A stretch of DNA of 60,279 bases from Aporhodopirellula aestuarii (GCF_023701485.1 NZ_JAMQBK010000006.1:1-60279); one strand, 5' to 3'; numbered from the stretch's first letter, positions 27,920 through 37,751 are shown. Translations and numbers: made by a program. The notes: generated by a model from the sequence alone, not told the origin.

Positions 27920-29149
27920 ATGATCTACCAAACACTAAAACAAACAGCAGCAACTTCATCCGATTCTGACTCGTCGTCGGAGGGCTACGCGACTCTGTTC
28001 GCGGGGCTCGCGGATCGAAACCCAAACCTTTTCCGACGGATCGGATTGCCGTTAGGAGATCCCACGGCTTGGATCGAATTACCGTCTGGAAACAAGATCC
28101 GAATCGTTCGCGATTTGGAGATGGATCGCACCCGCGCCGCGGGCATCGAGGAGGGTGACGATCACGCCGCAATCGAACTCGGTACCGTCTTTTGCCCAGC
28201 TGATTTTCCGCCGACCAACGGTTCATTGAGTGCCGACCGTGAAACGGCCACCGCGCAGGCGGTAGCCGCCTGTTTGCAAAAGGAAGGTGTCCGCCGAGTT
28301 CGTGCAGATCGTACGTTGCCCATGATTTACGTTTGGCACGTGGCCGCCGCCGGGATCGCGATTGACTACGACGATGAACTCGGCGTGATCGATCGACGTG
28401 TCAAAACGGCCAGCGAAGTCGCGGCCCTGCGTCAGGCCCAACATGTTACCGAGCAAGTGATGTTGCAGATCTGTCGCCGGATTGCCACCGCATCGGTCGA
28501 CGATGACGGGCATCTCATCGATGAGTCTTATCTGTTGACGAGTGAACGGATCCGGGCATTTGCCGCAAGATTGTTCATGGATCGCGGTTTCACGATGAGT
28601 CATGGTGCGATCGTGGCTGCTCGGCCGTTTTCGGCCGATTGCCATCATGCCGGCACGGGGCCGCTTTCGACCGGTGTGCCGATCATCGTCGATTTGTTTC
28701 CGCGAGACGAATCGACCCGTTACAACGGTGACTGCACCCGAACCGTCGTGCACGGCACCCCCAATGACGAGGTGGTTCGGATGCACGCGGCCGTGGTCGC
28801 ATCCAAAGCGGCGGGTGAGGCAGAGATGTACCCCGGTCGGACCGCCGACGCGGTTCACAAAGCGGTCATCCGAGAACTCGAAGCCGCCGGTTATCAATCG
28901 CGCCGGGGCGAGTTGACCGACGAAGCCTCAATCCAGCACGGTACGGGGCACGGCATCGGATTGGACGTGCACGAGCCGATTTTGCTTGACGACGGCGGTG
29001 GCGAGTTGCTCGAGGGCGAAATGTTTACGGTCGAACCGGGCTTGTACGGACGCCGCGATGGCGGGGTGCGGGTTGAGGACATGGTCTTGGTGACTGAAAA
29101 CGGTCCGGAGATCATCAACGAGTTGCCGATGGGGCTGGATTGGACCTAA
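27920..29149 (+). CDS. M24 family metallopeptidase (Xaa-Pro aminopeptidase-like)
   Basis: A 409-residue protein with the pita-bread fold of the M24 family. The five expected metal ligands are visible: Asp in VDLFPRD, Asp in NGDCTRTV, His in GTGHGIGLDVHEP, Glu in FTVEPGLYG and Glu in VRVEDMVLV. The N-terminal 160 residues look like the creatinase-type domain. The likely activity is removal of N-terminal residues next to proline, in the cytoplasm. It is the first gene of a plus-strand run. The ATG at 27920 has no obvious ribosome binding site. Confidence 0.88.
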   Translation: MIYQTLKQTAATSSDSDSSSEGYATLFAGLADRNPNLFRRIGLPLGDPTAWIELPSGNKIRIVRDLEMDRTRAAGIEEGDDHAAIELGTVFCPADFPPTNGSLSADRETATAQAVAACLQKEGVRRVRADRTLPMIYVWHVAAAGIAIDYDDELGVIDRRVKTASEVAALRQAQHVTEQVMLQICRRIATASVDDDGHLIDESYLLTSERIRAFAARLFMDRGFTMSHGAIVAARPFSADCHHAGTGPLSTGVPIIVDLFPRDESTRYNGDCTRTVVHGTPNDEVVRMHAAVVASKAAGEAEMYPGRTADAVHKAVIRELEAAGYQSRRGELTDEASIQHGTGHGIGLDVHEPILLDDGGGELLEGEMFTVEPGLYGRRDGGVRVEDMVLVTENGPEIINELPMGLDWT

Positions 29150-29218
29150 GCGAACACAATCGCTCAAGTCATCACCGCCGTCGGTTCGATACCTGATGTG
29201 AAGGAATCGACGGAAAAA

Positions 29219-29527
29219 ATGACCCAAACCGAAACATCCTCACCACCGGCTAACGAAACGGCGGCGGCTGCACCGATGCAGCCGCAGTACCGTGAGCGTT
29301 TGCTCAGCATCAAAACCCCGGTCACGGTAACGTTGGCCGAGCGAAAGGAAACGCTGCGCAATATCCTCGCCCTTGTTCCCGGATCGATGTTGACGTTTGA
29401 AACACACTGCGATCAACCGTTGCAGTTGTCAGTCGGCGGCCACCCGATCGCGACCGGGGAAACGGTCAAAATCGGTGACAAGTTTGGCATCCGCATCCGC
29501 GAAATCGGCGTGCCCAAGACCGACTGA
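29219..29527 (+). CDS. Single-domain FliN-like (SpoA) protein
   Basis: About 102 residues from the ATG at 29219 (the frame extends to a GTG at 29198). A polar Ala/Glu-rich N-terminus of 25-30 residues precedes a SpoA fold: TPVTVTLAERKETLRNILAL, PGSMLTFE, PLQLSVGGHPIATGETVKIG and KFGIRIREIG. This is the core of the flagellar switch protein FliN and of type III secretion C-ring proteins. No flagellar or type III gene is near. It sits between an M24 peptidase and a PfkB kinase, 70 bases after the former, so its role here is open. Confidence 0.75.
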   Translation: MTQTETSSPPANETAAAAPMQPQYRERLLSIKTPVTVTLAERKETLRNILALVPGSMLTFETHCDQPLQLSVGGHPIATGETVKIGDKFGIRIREIGVPKTD

Positions 29528-29671
29528 TGAGGGCATCTGGAGCAGGTGTTCGGGGGGCGAAACGTCGTCCCCTACTTGCTCATACGTGGCGAAGACCGCA
29601 TTCTGGGGCACCGCTCGCGATCGACCGCTGGGCGGCCATGTCGCTTTCCCCCCAGCTCCTGAATCCTCCCC

Positions 29672-30661
29672 ATGAATCATGACGTCTACGCCGTCGGCAA
29701 TGCGCTCGTCGACATCCAAGCTCAAGTGAGCGAAGAATTGCTCACCAAACTCGCCTTCGAAAAAGGCATCATGACCTTGGTGGATGACGAGCGTCAGGCG
29801 GGCGTTTTGTCAAATTTTGACCTCCCGTCGCTCAACCGCTGTGCCGGCGGTTCGGCCGCCAACACGATCGCAGCGGTCGCCGATTTTGGCGGAAAGGCGT
29901 CGTTTGTCGGCAAAATCGGAAACGACGAAACCGGAGAGTTTTTCCTCAAAGACCTACGGAATCTTGGCGTCACGATCGATGTCGATCCGCTCGAGGGGGC
30001 GCCCACGGGAACCTGCGCGATCCTGATCACGGACGATGCCGAACGCACGATGTTGACGAACCTCGGTGCCTCGTCCCAACTGTCGGTGGAAGATATCGAT
30101 GAAGCGGCGATCGCCGCGGCGAAATACATTTACATCGAAGGTTACCTGTTCACCGGGGATTCGACGAAGGCGGCCGCCTACCGGGCGATGGAACTGGCCA
30201 AGAAAAACAACGTCAAAGTCGCGTTCACGGCGTCGGATCCGTTCCTGGTCAACATGATCCGCGACGAAATTTGGGACCTGATCCGCGGCCCCGTCGACCT
30301 GTTTTTCTGCAACGAAGAGGAGGCGCAGAGTTTGACCGGTCTTTCCGATCCGATCGCTTGTGCGAGCAAAATCCACGAATCGGCGGAGAATGTCGCCATG
30401 ACGCTGGGCGAAAATGGTTCGATCCTGATGCACGGCGGCGAGGCGATCGCGATCGAGGGAGTGAGCGTCAAAGCGGTCGACACGACCGGGGCGGGCGATA
30501 TGTATGCCGGTGGAGTTTTGTATGGTATTACGAATGGATTATCATGGAAGCAAGCAGGCCACCTCGGCTCGCATGCCGCTGCTCGGGTTGTCAGTCAACT
30601 CGGAGCACGTTTGGCGACCCCATTCACGAAAGATGAAGTCCAAGAGCTAACCAACGTGTGA
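29672..30661 (+). CDS. PfkB family sugar/nucleoside kinase (adenosine kinase-like)
   Basis: A 329-residue ribokinase-fold enzyme. The first PfkB signature region is [26 protein letters not shown] (about 58-83). The catalytic block [16 protein letters not shown] at about residue 271 contains the Asp base and the anion hole. The shape of the N-terminus ([19 protein letters not shown]) and the spacing match the adenosine kinase-like subgroup, but the substrate is not proven. It is followed three bases later by the response regulator gene. Confidence 0.88.
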   Translation: MNHDVYAVGNALVDIQAQVSEELLTKLAFEKGIMTLVDDERQAGVLSNFDLPSLNRCAGGSAANTIAAVADFGGKASFVGKIGNDETGEFFLKDLRNLGVTIDVDPLEGAPTGTCAILITDDAERTMLTNLGASSQLSVEDIDEAAIAAAKYIYIEGYLFTGDSTKAAAYRAMELAKKNNVKVAFTASDPFLVNMIRDEIWDLIRGPVDLFFCNEEEAQSLTGLSDPIACASKIHESAENVAMTLGENGSILMHGGEAIAIEGVSVKAVDTTGAGDMYAGGVLYGITNGLSWKQAGHLGSHAAARVVSQLGARLATPFTKDEVQELTNV

Positions 30662-30664
30662 GCT

Positions 30665-31048
30665 ATGATTGCGAACGTTCTAATCACCGATGACGACGCA
30701 GGGTACCGAGAAACTCTCTGCGACGCACTTGCGCGTCGCGGCTTGAATTTGCATCAAGCCAAGGATGGTGACGAAGCCCTCGCGGTGATTGAACGGGAAC
30801 CGATCCATCTCGCGTTGTTGGACGTTCACATGCCACGTGTGACCGGTCTCGAAGTCATCCGGGTGCTCTCCGAGCGGCCCGGAACGATGCCATATATCTT
30901 GATGAGTGCGATGATGGATGAAGAAATTGAGCGCGAGGCGGCGAGGATGCGGGCCTACAAGATTTTGCATAAACCGATTCGTTTGAAAGTCCTGCGGGAC
31001 ATCGTCTGTGGCGGATTGGCCGAGACGTATGGGTGGCGTCCCTCTTGA
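30665..31048 (+). CDS. Single-domain response regulator
   Basis: A 127-residue receiver domain with no output domain. Acidic pocket residues are in ITDDDAG near the N-terminus, the phospho-acceptor Asp is in LLDVHMP (about residue 53), and the Thr/Ser-type switch position is in YILMSAMM. The conserved Lys is in ILHKPI. It begins three bases after the PfkB stop and overlaps the TrkH frame by 16 bases, so it is co-translated with both. CheY-like signalling by protein-protein contact is inferred; no histidine kinase is nearby. Confidence 0.9.
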   Translation: MIANVLITDDDAGYRETLCDALARRGLNLHQAKDGDEALAVIEREPIHLALLDVHMPRVTGLEVIRVLSERPGTMPYILMSAMMDEEIEREAARMRAYKILHKPIRLKVLRDIVCGGLAETYGWRPS

Positions 31049-32658
31049 ACTATCCATTACTGCTCCGGTTTCTCGGAACGATTTGTTTGCTCATCGGTGG
31101 ATCGATGGGCTTTAGCCTGCCGTTCGCATTCCCTCGATTCGCCGAACGGACGCATCTGCCACCCGCCGCGGAATTCGAACAGCAGGGTGCGTACGGGTTG
31201 CTCGCCAGCATGATGGTGTGTTTCATCGTCGGGCTCGCGTTCCGATTTTTCGGACGCTCCCACCGCCAAGGCGGACATCTGTTTCGCAAAGAAGCGATGG
31301 CGATCGTCGGCCTGTCGTGGGTCAGTGCCACCGTGCTCGGGGCGTTGCCGTATTACTTCAGTGGCACGCAAACGACGGCAGAGAATCCGATCACGTTTAT
31401 TGAAGCGATGTTCGAATCGCAGTCCGGATTCAGCACCACGGGGGCGACCGTGCTGACGGATTTGGAAACGCCCGGGATGGTGCCGCACTGCATTTTGTTT
31501 TGGCGTTCGTGGACTCACTTCCTCGGTGGGCTCGGGATCGTTGTTCTGTTCGTGGCGATTCTCGGTCAAGGTTCGGCGGGGAAAGCGATGATGCGGGCGG
31601 AGATGCCCGGTCCTACCAAAGACGGCAGCATGCCGCGGATGCAGCACACGGCGCTGGTCTTCGCCGCGATCTACTTGGGGCTGAATATTCTGCTCACGTT
31701 CATCTACGCGTTTGAAGGCATGAGCGCCTTTGATGCCATGTGCCACGCGTTTGGGACGATGGCGACGGGCGGTTTTAGCACTTACAACCGATCGCTCGGC
31801 GGATTTGATAGCCCGCTGATCGAGTCGACCACGATCGCCTTCATGGTGCTCGCCGGTACCAACTTCACGCTGTTGTATCTAACGCTCGTTGGCGGCCCGC
31901 GACGGTTGCTCCGTGACGTGGAGTTTCGAGCCTATGTCGGCATCATCGGGGTGGTCACGGCGGGAGTCGTTTTTTTCGGGATGAAGGCGGGCGATGACGG
32001 TTTTGGATCGCTCGCGACCGCCGCCCGAAATGGATTGTTCCAAGTCGTTTCGGTGATGACGACGACCGGATACGGGACGGCGGATTTCGACACCTGGAAC
32101 AATTTCGGGCGGGGGATTTTGTTGTTGCTGATGTTTGTCGGCGGTTGTGCGGGCAGCACCGGGGGCGGTTTAAAGGTGATTCGGCACGTTTTGTTCTACA
32201 AAATCTTGCATTTGGAGATGGAGCGCGCCCACCGACCACGAGTAATTCGGCCTTTGAGAATTAGCGGCCAGGCGGTCGATGATCCGCTGCTGGCGCACAA
32301 TATTTTGCTTTATTTTTGTTTGGTGTTGGCCATTTTCGTTTTCTCATGGCTCGCCCTGATCACGTTCGAACCCAATTCGACGTGGGGTGTGGTGGAGAGC
32401 GACGTGGCCCAACAATCCGAAGTCGGAAAACAGTTGCTCAAGGGAACCCTCGACGACAAACTGCTAGATAGCGCTAGTGCCGTTGCCGCGACGCTCAACA
32501 ATATCGGCCCTGGGCTTGGTGTGGTCGGCGCGACCCGTAATTACGCCGGGTTCAGTCAAGGTGCGAAGCTATTGTTCGTGTGGTTGATGATGCTCGGACG
32601 CGTCGAGATTTTCAGTGTGCTGTTGTTGTTCGTACCATCGTTTTGGCGAAGGGTGTGA
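31033..32658 (+). CDS. trkH: TrkH/KtrB-type potassium uptake protein
   Basis: A 541-residue inner-membrane protein with many hydrophobic segments and the four pore-loop repeats of the SKT family: SGFSTTGATVL, ATGGFSTYN, MTTTGYGTADF and a final LNNIGPGLGVVG. The selectivity Gly of each loop is present, and the GGCAGSTGGGLKVIR block is typical of TrkH. The proposed start is a GTG at 31033 overlapping the response regulator gene. A cytoplasmic TrkA regulator is not encoded in the window. Confidence 0.92.
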   Translation: MASLLNYPLLLRFLGTICLLIGGSMGFSLPFAFPRFAERTHLPPAAEFEQQGAYGLLASMMVCFIVGLAFRFFGRSHRQGGHLFRKEAMAIVGLSWVSATVLGALPYYFSGTQTTAENPITFIEAMFESQSGFSTTGATVLTDLETPGMVPHCILFWRSWTHFLGGLGIVVLFVAILGQGSAGKAMMRAEMPGPTKDGSMPRMQHTALVFAAIYLGLNILLTFIYAFEGMSAFDAMCHAFGTMATGGFSTYNRSLGGFDSPLIESTTIAFMVLAGTNFTLLYLTLVGGPRRLLRDVEFRAYVGIIGVVTAGVVFFGMKAGDDGFGSLATAARNGLFQVVSVMTTTGYGTADFDTWNNFGRGILLLLMFVGGCAGSTGGGLKVIRHVLFYKILHLEMERAHRPRVIRPLRISGQAVDDPLLAHNILLYFCLVLAIFVFSWLALITFEPNSTWGVVESDVAQQSEVGKQLLKGTLDDKLLDSASAVAATLNNIGPGLGVVGATRNYAGFSQGAKLLFVWLMMLGRVEIFSVLLLFVPSFWRRV

Positions 32659-32659
32659 C

Positions 32660-34225
32660 ATGATGATTCAGAGCTTCTTACGGACGTCGTTCCTGTTCAC
32701 GGGACTTGCCGTCTGTCTGGTCATGAATCCGTTTCCCGGTGCGATCAGGGCTGAGGATCCGGTTGCCGCTGACGTTGATGTCGCAGCCGCCAAAGACGCC
32801 GCTGCAAAACGTCCCAACGCCAAACGCACCGCCGTGATCCTTCCGTTCAAGGAAGACATCAACCCGCTCAGCGGTGCCTTATTAAAACGGAAATTCGAAG
32901 CCGCCCTGGACTCCGGCGTCGACGTGATCATCTTCGACATCCACTCGCCGGGTGGCTTCACGATGGTGACGTTCGAGTTGATGGACATGGTGCTCGACGC
33001 CGATGATGTCGAGACGGTCGCGTACATCGAAAAGGATGCCATCAGCGGAGCGGCATTATTCGCACTCGCGACGGACACGATCCTGATGAAACCGGACGCA
33101 CGGATGGGTGACGCCGGCGAGATCGTCATGGGCGAAGACGGAGCGTTTCGTTATACGGAAGCGAAAAGCCGTAGTGTCTTGGCTCAAAAAGCTCGTGATA
33201 CTGCGGCGGCGACCGGTCGATCCGTGGCACTGGCTGAAAAGATGACTGATAAAGACATGGTCGTTTATCGGGCAACCAATAAAAACACCGGGGAAGAGCG
33301 ATTGCTCTCCGATAAAGAACACGCCTCAATGCAAGATGCTGGCGATTGGGAACTCGGCACGCCGATTCGAGAAGCGGGCAAGGAAATGTTCTTTATCGCC
33401 AACGGACAGCGGGCTGTCGAACTCGGCATGGCGGATCAAACGGTTTCAGGCAAAGAAGACCTCGCCCGCGTGCTCAACGTGCAGTCACCGATTCCCGAAG
33501 TGCAACGCAGTTGGGTGGACACGTTCGTGCTGGTGCTGAACATGAAATTCTTCACGTTCCTACTGCTGCTGATCGGTCTGATCGCGATTGCGGTCGAACT
33601 GAGTGCCCCGGGGATCGGCGTCGGCGGATTGATCAGTTGTCTGTGTTTCGGGCTGTTCTTTTGGAGCCGTTTTCTAGGCGGTACGTCAGGCTGGCTTGAG
33701 GTGATGTTGTTCCTGATGGGATTGCTGTTTATCGCGGCAGAAGTTTTCGTGATTCCAGGATTCGGCGTCGCCGGCATTATGGGATTGGCGTTGTCGCTCG
33801 GATCGTTAGTGATGGCGTCTCGCCGGTTTTCGATGGCCGGCGAGGGAATCGATTGGACTTCGCTTGGAAACGATGTGGCGTTGGTGCTGGGGGCGTTCCT
33901 CGCTTTTCTGGTGGCGGGAATTGTCTTGACCAGTTACATGGGGCAAATCCCGGGACTGAGTCGTCTGACGTTGCAGGCCGAAATGGCACCCGCCGATTCG
34001 TTCGTGACCGCGGATTCAGCTCCAGCGTGGCAGCGAGTTCAGATTGGACAAACGGGCACGACCGTCTCACCGCTGAGACCGGGCGGCCGCGTTCAGGTCG
34101 ACGACATGATGCTCGACGTTGTGACCGAAGGCGACTTCGTCGATCCTGGAAATCCCGTGCGCGTGATCGCCAAGCAAGGCACACGCGTTGTCGTGCGACT
34201 CATTGAAGACTCCCCCAACGTTTAA
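32660..34225 (+). CDS. NfeD-type membrane-bound serine protease
   Basis: About 521 residues. A signal peptide (FTGLAVCLVMNPFPGAIRAE) is followed by a ClpP/SppA-class domain with FDIHSPGG and the catalytic Ser in DAISGAALFALATD. A set of four or five membrane segments comes next (about 300-440), then a C-terminal OB-fold-like NfeD domain (IGQTGTTVSPLRPGGRVQVDD...GTRVVVR). These proteases cut membrane-associated proteins, often with stomatin partners; no stomatin gene is seen here. The start is the ATG at 32660, immediately after the trkH stop, so it closes the operon. Confidence 0.87.
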   Translation: MMIQSFLRTSFLFTGLAVCLVMNPFPGAIRAEDPVAADVDVAAAKDAAAKRPNAKRTAVILPFKEDINPLSGALLKRKFEAALDSGVDVIIFDIHSPGGFTMVTFELMDMVLDADDVETVAYIEKDAISGAALFALATDTILMKPDARMGDAGEIVMGEDGAFRYTEAKSRSVLAQKARDTAAATGRSVALAEKMTDKDMVVYRATNKNTGEERLLSDKEHASMQDAGDWELGTPIREAGKEMFFIANGQRAVELGMADQTVSGKEDLARVLNVQSPIPEVQRSWVDTFVLVLNMKFFTFLLLLIGLIAIAVELSAPGIGVGGLISCLCFGLFFWSRFLGGTSGWLEVMLFLMGLLFIAAEVFVIPGFGVAGIMGLALSLGSLVMASRRFSMAGEGIDWTSLGNDVALVLGAFLAFLVAGIVLTSYMGQIPGLSRLTLQAEMAPADSFVTADSAPAWQRVQIGQTGTTVSPLRPGGRVQVDDMMLDVVTEGDFVDPGNPVRVIAKQGTRVVVRLIEDSPNV

Positions 34226-34276
34226 GACGGCGTCAGACCTGTGGCAGCCTCAAGACACTGAACCGGTGCGCCCCGA

Positions 34277-36061
34277 TTAAGGTGTCAGTTGCAGCGGGTT
34301 GAGATCGAGGTCCGAGATCGCGGCACGCAATTGTTGTAAACCCGCGTCGTTGACTCGCGTTCGCTGCACGTCAACGGTTTGCAGGTTGGGGAATTTTGAT
34401 AGCTTTGCGATGGAGGCATCCGTGATTGCGGTCCCGGTCAACCAGATGGTTTCGATGGTTTTGTCTGCGGCGATTGATTCGATCACGGAATCATCGATCG
34501 GTGTCCAACTGAGATCGAGTTCACGCAGATCGGTCGCTCGACGGATCGTCTCGCGAACCATCGGAGTGATCTTGGTGGCTTCGAGGCTGAGTTGATCGAG
34601 ACTCGTCGCATCACCGATAATCCTCGCGACTTGTTCGTCGTCGATCGGGGTTCGTGAAGCGTCGAACCAGTGGACTTGCGGCAATTGCGGCAAAGTCTTC
34701 CAACCCGCGAGCGAGACTTCGCAGCCGGCCAAGCAGATCGTCGTTGCCGACCCCGGAATCGGATGGGCGATCAGGTGATGGTCGTCAACCATCAGAAAGC
34801 GATCCACTCGTGAGTCTTCGTCCGGTGACGCTGGATGGCTTTGGTGAAGGCAAGCGAAATCGCTTATGTCGATGCCGTAGATTTCCGCCAACGCGAGATA
34901 AATGTTTTTGCGACGAGGAGATTTCGCTGCGTCATCCATCGCAAAATGCGTTTGCAGGATCGCCTGTGAATACCACGTCGCCAAGTCGCTCCGACGCTGC
35001 ACATCGTGACGGTCACCGCGTAATTCGGCGATCGAGGCGACCGGTGCACGGGCGATCAAGGTTTGATAGCGTGCGTATTGCAAACGGTTGCTGTCCCACC
35101 CGCCAACGCAAGCCAATTGGCTACCGGTTTGTAACGATTCAAAATGTCCCGCGATCCCTTCGACCAGCCAAAAGTTTTTGGTCGATAGCGTCGTCTTTCG
35201 AGATCGCTTGCGGTCGCTGGCCTCTTCAAATAATTGGTGGCACGTTTCGTGAGCCATCCCCGACGCGTCGTCTTGAGGAAAGAAGAACGAAGTCTCTAAC
35301 GTATCGCTGTAGAAACCTGCTGACGCGGCGATGGTGGATGCCTGTCCTGCGGAAATCTGCGGGTACGAGATCGTCAGTTGATAACTTCGTTCGTCGGGCA
35401 GCAGAACGACACGGTGTCGACGACGCAGGGACAACCGAGATGCCGCGTGTTTCGATAAGTAGTCGCTGAGGTTTGATGATTCCGGATCCCATTGGGCGAG
35501 GCTGATCGCGGTTTGATCGCGGCCCGACCAAAGTGGGAAGTAAATTTGTGTCCAGGTCCAATAGAACCGTTCGAGATCACGAGCGACCTTTTGCGTGGTA
35601 TCGGTACTGGCACGTGAGAGAATCTCGAAGTGCGGTGTTTGTGCAACGACAAAGCTCGCCGGTCGCCAGGGCAGGAACTTCGGGGCGCCGCGACCGGATC
35701 GTGTCGTGATTTGCACGTCGTCGTGTTGCGGCAGCGTCAGCCAACGTCGGATCGACGTGGACGCTGGATTTTCGTGGTGAGCCCGCCAGACTTCGATGTA
35801 ACGCCACCAATCGAGATCGCCGCCACGCGACATCGGTCCGATCCCGAGTGCCTCGGTGGGGAGCACTCCAGACCGCAAAATCGCAGCGTCGGCAGGCTCA
35901 AGGTCTTGATTGGTGGTGTTTAACTCGTCTTTTCCCGGGGTGACCGCGATCGGCAGGAAACTTCTCGTGCGATCGGCGGCATCCGATGCCGTGATGTCCA
36001 GTGTCGTGTTGCCGATTGCCACGACGGCCAGAAAAAACGCAACGGCGGATCGGCATTTCAT
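34277..36061 (-). CDS. Secreted HExxH metallopeptidase-like protein with leucine-rich-repeat-like tail
   Basis: About 594 residues from the ATG at 36061, chosen because it gives a signal peptide (CRSAVAFFLAVVAIGNTTLD); the frame continues upstream across the divergent promoter. A zinc-type motif HETCH is at about 271-275. The third ligand could be the Glu of FWLVEGIAGHFES at about 301, as in gluzincins and DUF1570-like proteins. The C-terminal 130 residues are repeats of the form LxxLxLxxTxIxDxxVxxI (for example DLRELDLSWTPIDDSVIESI), a leucine-rich-repeat-like solenoid probably binding protein or glycan. Probably exported to the periplasm or surface. Confidence 0.72.
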   Translation of the reverse strand: MKCRSAVAFFLAVVAIGNTTLDITASDAADRTRSFLPIAVTPGKDELNTTNQDLEPADAAILRSGVLPTEALGIGPMSRGGDLDWWRYIEVWRAHHENPASTSIRRWLTLPQHDDVQITTRSGRGAPKFLPWRPASFVVAQTPHFEILSRASTDTTQKVARDLERFYWTWTQIYFPLWSGRDQTAISLAQWDPESSNLSDYLSKHAASRLSLRRRHRVVLLPDERSYQLTISYPQISAGQASTIAASAGFYSDTLETSFFFPQDDASGMAHETCHQLFEEASDRKRSRKTTLSTKNFWLVEGIAGHFESLQTGSQLACVGGWDSNRLQYARYQTLIARAPVASIAELRGDRHDVQRRSDLATWYSQAILQTHFAMDDAAKSPRRKNIYLALAEIYGIDISDFACLHQSHPASPDEDSRVDRFLMVDDHHLIAHPIPGSATTICLAGCEVSLAGWKTLPQLPQVHWFDASRTPIDDEQVARIIGDATSLDQLSLEATKITPMVRETIRRATDLRELDLSWTPIDDSVIESIAADKTIETIWLTGTAITDASIAKLSKFPNLQTVDVQRTRVNDAGLQQLRAAISDLDLNPLQLTP

Positions 36062-36143
36062 TACACTGATGAACCCGCTGTTGGTCGCCTGACTGTTGCG
36101 ATGGCGTTGTTGTTCCCCACCCACGATGTGAAGACTGAAATCC

Positions 36144-37709
36144 ATGTGCGTTCCCATTTCAAGATCCTTCGTTTCTCGATTGCGTTGGCTTCCTGGGGCG
36201 GTCGTGTTGGCCGCCTGGTTGGTCGTCACAGGTGGAGTAGCCGGGCACGCGGCCGAGCGAAATGTTTTGTTTATTATTACCGATGACGAAAGTCCCACGC
36301 TCGGATGTTATGGCGATGCGTGTGCAGTGACTCCCGCGATCGACGCGGTTGCTGCCGATGGGATGGTTTTCCACAACGCGTTTGCGACAACTGCGTCATG
36401 CAGCGCCAGCCGTAGTGTCGTCATGAGCGGCTTGCACAACCATCGTAACGGACAATTCGGCCATCAACATCATTATCACAAATTCGCGTCATTCCAGGAT
36501 GTGATCGCACTTTCTTTGCCACGCGTGATGCAACGGGCGGGGTATCGTACCGGTCATATCGGTAAGTATCACGTGGCACCCGAAGAGGTCTACCATTTTG
36601 AAACCTATCTCAAGGGCAATGGACGCAACGCCGTCGAGATGGCCAATAGCGCCAAAGACTTTTTGGTGAGCCAAGAAGATGACCGGCCGTTCTTTTTGTA
36701 CTTTGGAACCTCCGATCCGCACCGAGGTGGCGGCAACGATCAAACCTCCGAACTCGAATTGAAGCCGAACTTGTTCGGCAACCGACCGCGAAAAGGAGCG
36801 TATCCGGGCGTCGAAGAAGTGTTCTTTGACCCGGCCGACGTGATCGTGCCGCCGTTTCTGCCGGATACACCGGAGACTCGCAGCGAGTTGGCGCAGTACT
36901 ACCAGTCCTGTAGCCGGATCGATCAAGGCGTCGCGCGGCTGGTCCAAATTCTCAAAGACGCAGGGCTGTACGATAAGACATTGATCGTGTTTACATCCGA
37001 TCACGGGATGGCATTTGCCGGCGGCAAGACGACAGTGTACGAAGGCGGTTTACGCGTGCCGATGGTCGTTCGCGATCCCTATCAAAAGGTCCGTGGCGTT
37101 GAGAGTGACGCCATGATCAGCCATATCGACATCACTCCCACCCTTCTCGATTTTGCCGGCGGTCTCGATAGGGATGCGAACGCACCCAAGGACCTTCTCG
37201 ACGCGAAGAAGTACTGGAAGGATAAAGGAGTGTCGCCGATCGAGAATCGTGACGGTGGAAAACCTTTTAACCAGTACCACGGAAAATCATGGATGGGCGT
37301 ACTCGCGGAGCCGACCAAGTCGCATCACGATGAAATCTTCGCCTCGCATACGTTCCACGAAATCCAGATGTACTACCCGATGCGGGTGATTCGTGATGAC
37401 AAGTATAAACTGATCTGGAACATCGCTCATCCGTTGCCGTATCCGTTTGCGAGCGACCTCTGGGCGGCCAGCAGTTGGCAGGCCCAACTCGCCAAGGGCA
37501 ATGACGCGTCCTACGGAAACAAGACGGTCGGGGAGTACATCCAGCGTCCTGAGTTCGAGCTCTTTGACATCGCCGCTGATCCGGATGAGACAACGAATCT
37601 CGCGGCCAGTTCAGGCCACTCGGATGTGCTCAAGCGATATCAGGCGAAACTCAAGGCCGCGCAAAAACGCTACCAAGACCCGTGGATCATGAAGTGGGAG
37701 TATGAATAG
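36144..37709 (+). CDS. Secreted type I sulfatase
   Basis: A 521-residue arylsulfatase-like enzyme that removes sulfate from glycans or small esters. A signal peptide ends near HAAERN. The metal-binding start is LFIITDDESPTLGCYG, and the formylglycine motif CSASR is at 86-90 (form C-x-A-x-R), so it needs a maturation enzyme encoded elsewhere. Later blocks are GHIGKYHV, FGTSDPH and FTSDHGMAFAGGKTTVYEGGLRVP. A C-terminal subdomain is complete. It is divergent from the HExxH protein with only 82 bases between starts. Sulfatases are abundant in Rhodopirellula-like planctomycetes. Confidence 0.94.
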   Translation: MCVPISRSFVSRLRWLPGAVVLAAWLVVTGGVAGHAAERNVLFIITDDESPTLGCYGDACAVTPAIDAVAADGMVFHNAFATTASCSASRSVVMSGLHNHRNGQFGHQHHYHKFASFQDVIALSLPRVMQRAGYRTGHIGKYHVAPEEVYHFETYLKGNGRNAVEMANSAKDFLVSQEDDRPFFLYFGTSDPHRGGGNDQTSELELKPNLFGNRPRKGAYPGVEEVFFDPADVIVPPFLPDTPETRSELAQYYQSCSRIDQGVARLVQILKDAGLYDKTLIVFTSDHGMAFAGGKTTVYEGGLRVPMVVRDPYQKVRGVESDAMISHIDITPTLLDFAGGLDRDANAPKDLLDAKKYWKDKGVSPIENRDGGKPFNQYHGKSWMGVLAEPTKSHHDEIFASHTFHEIQMYYPMRVIRDDKYKLIWNIAHPLPYPFASDLWAASSWQAQLAKGNDASYGNKTVGEYIQRPEFELFDIAADPDETTNLAASSGHSDVLKRYQAKLKAAQKRYQDPWIMKWEYE

Positions 37710-37720
37710 GGGAACGAAAT

Positions 37721-37751
37721 CAGGTGACAGGTCTGTGGATCCTGTCACCTG
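37721..37751. terminator. Bidirectional hairpin between convergent genes
   Basis: CAGGTGACAGG (37721-37731) and CCTGTCACCTG (37741-37751) form a perfect 11-bp stem with a nine-base loop between the sulfatase stop and the beta-barrel gene stop. The plus-strand T-run (TTCTACTTT) is weak. Confidence 0.6.
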
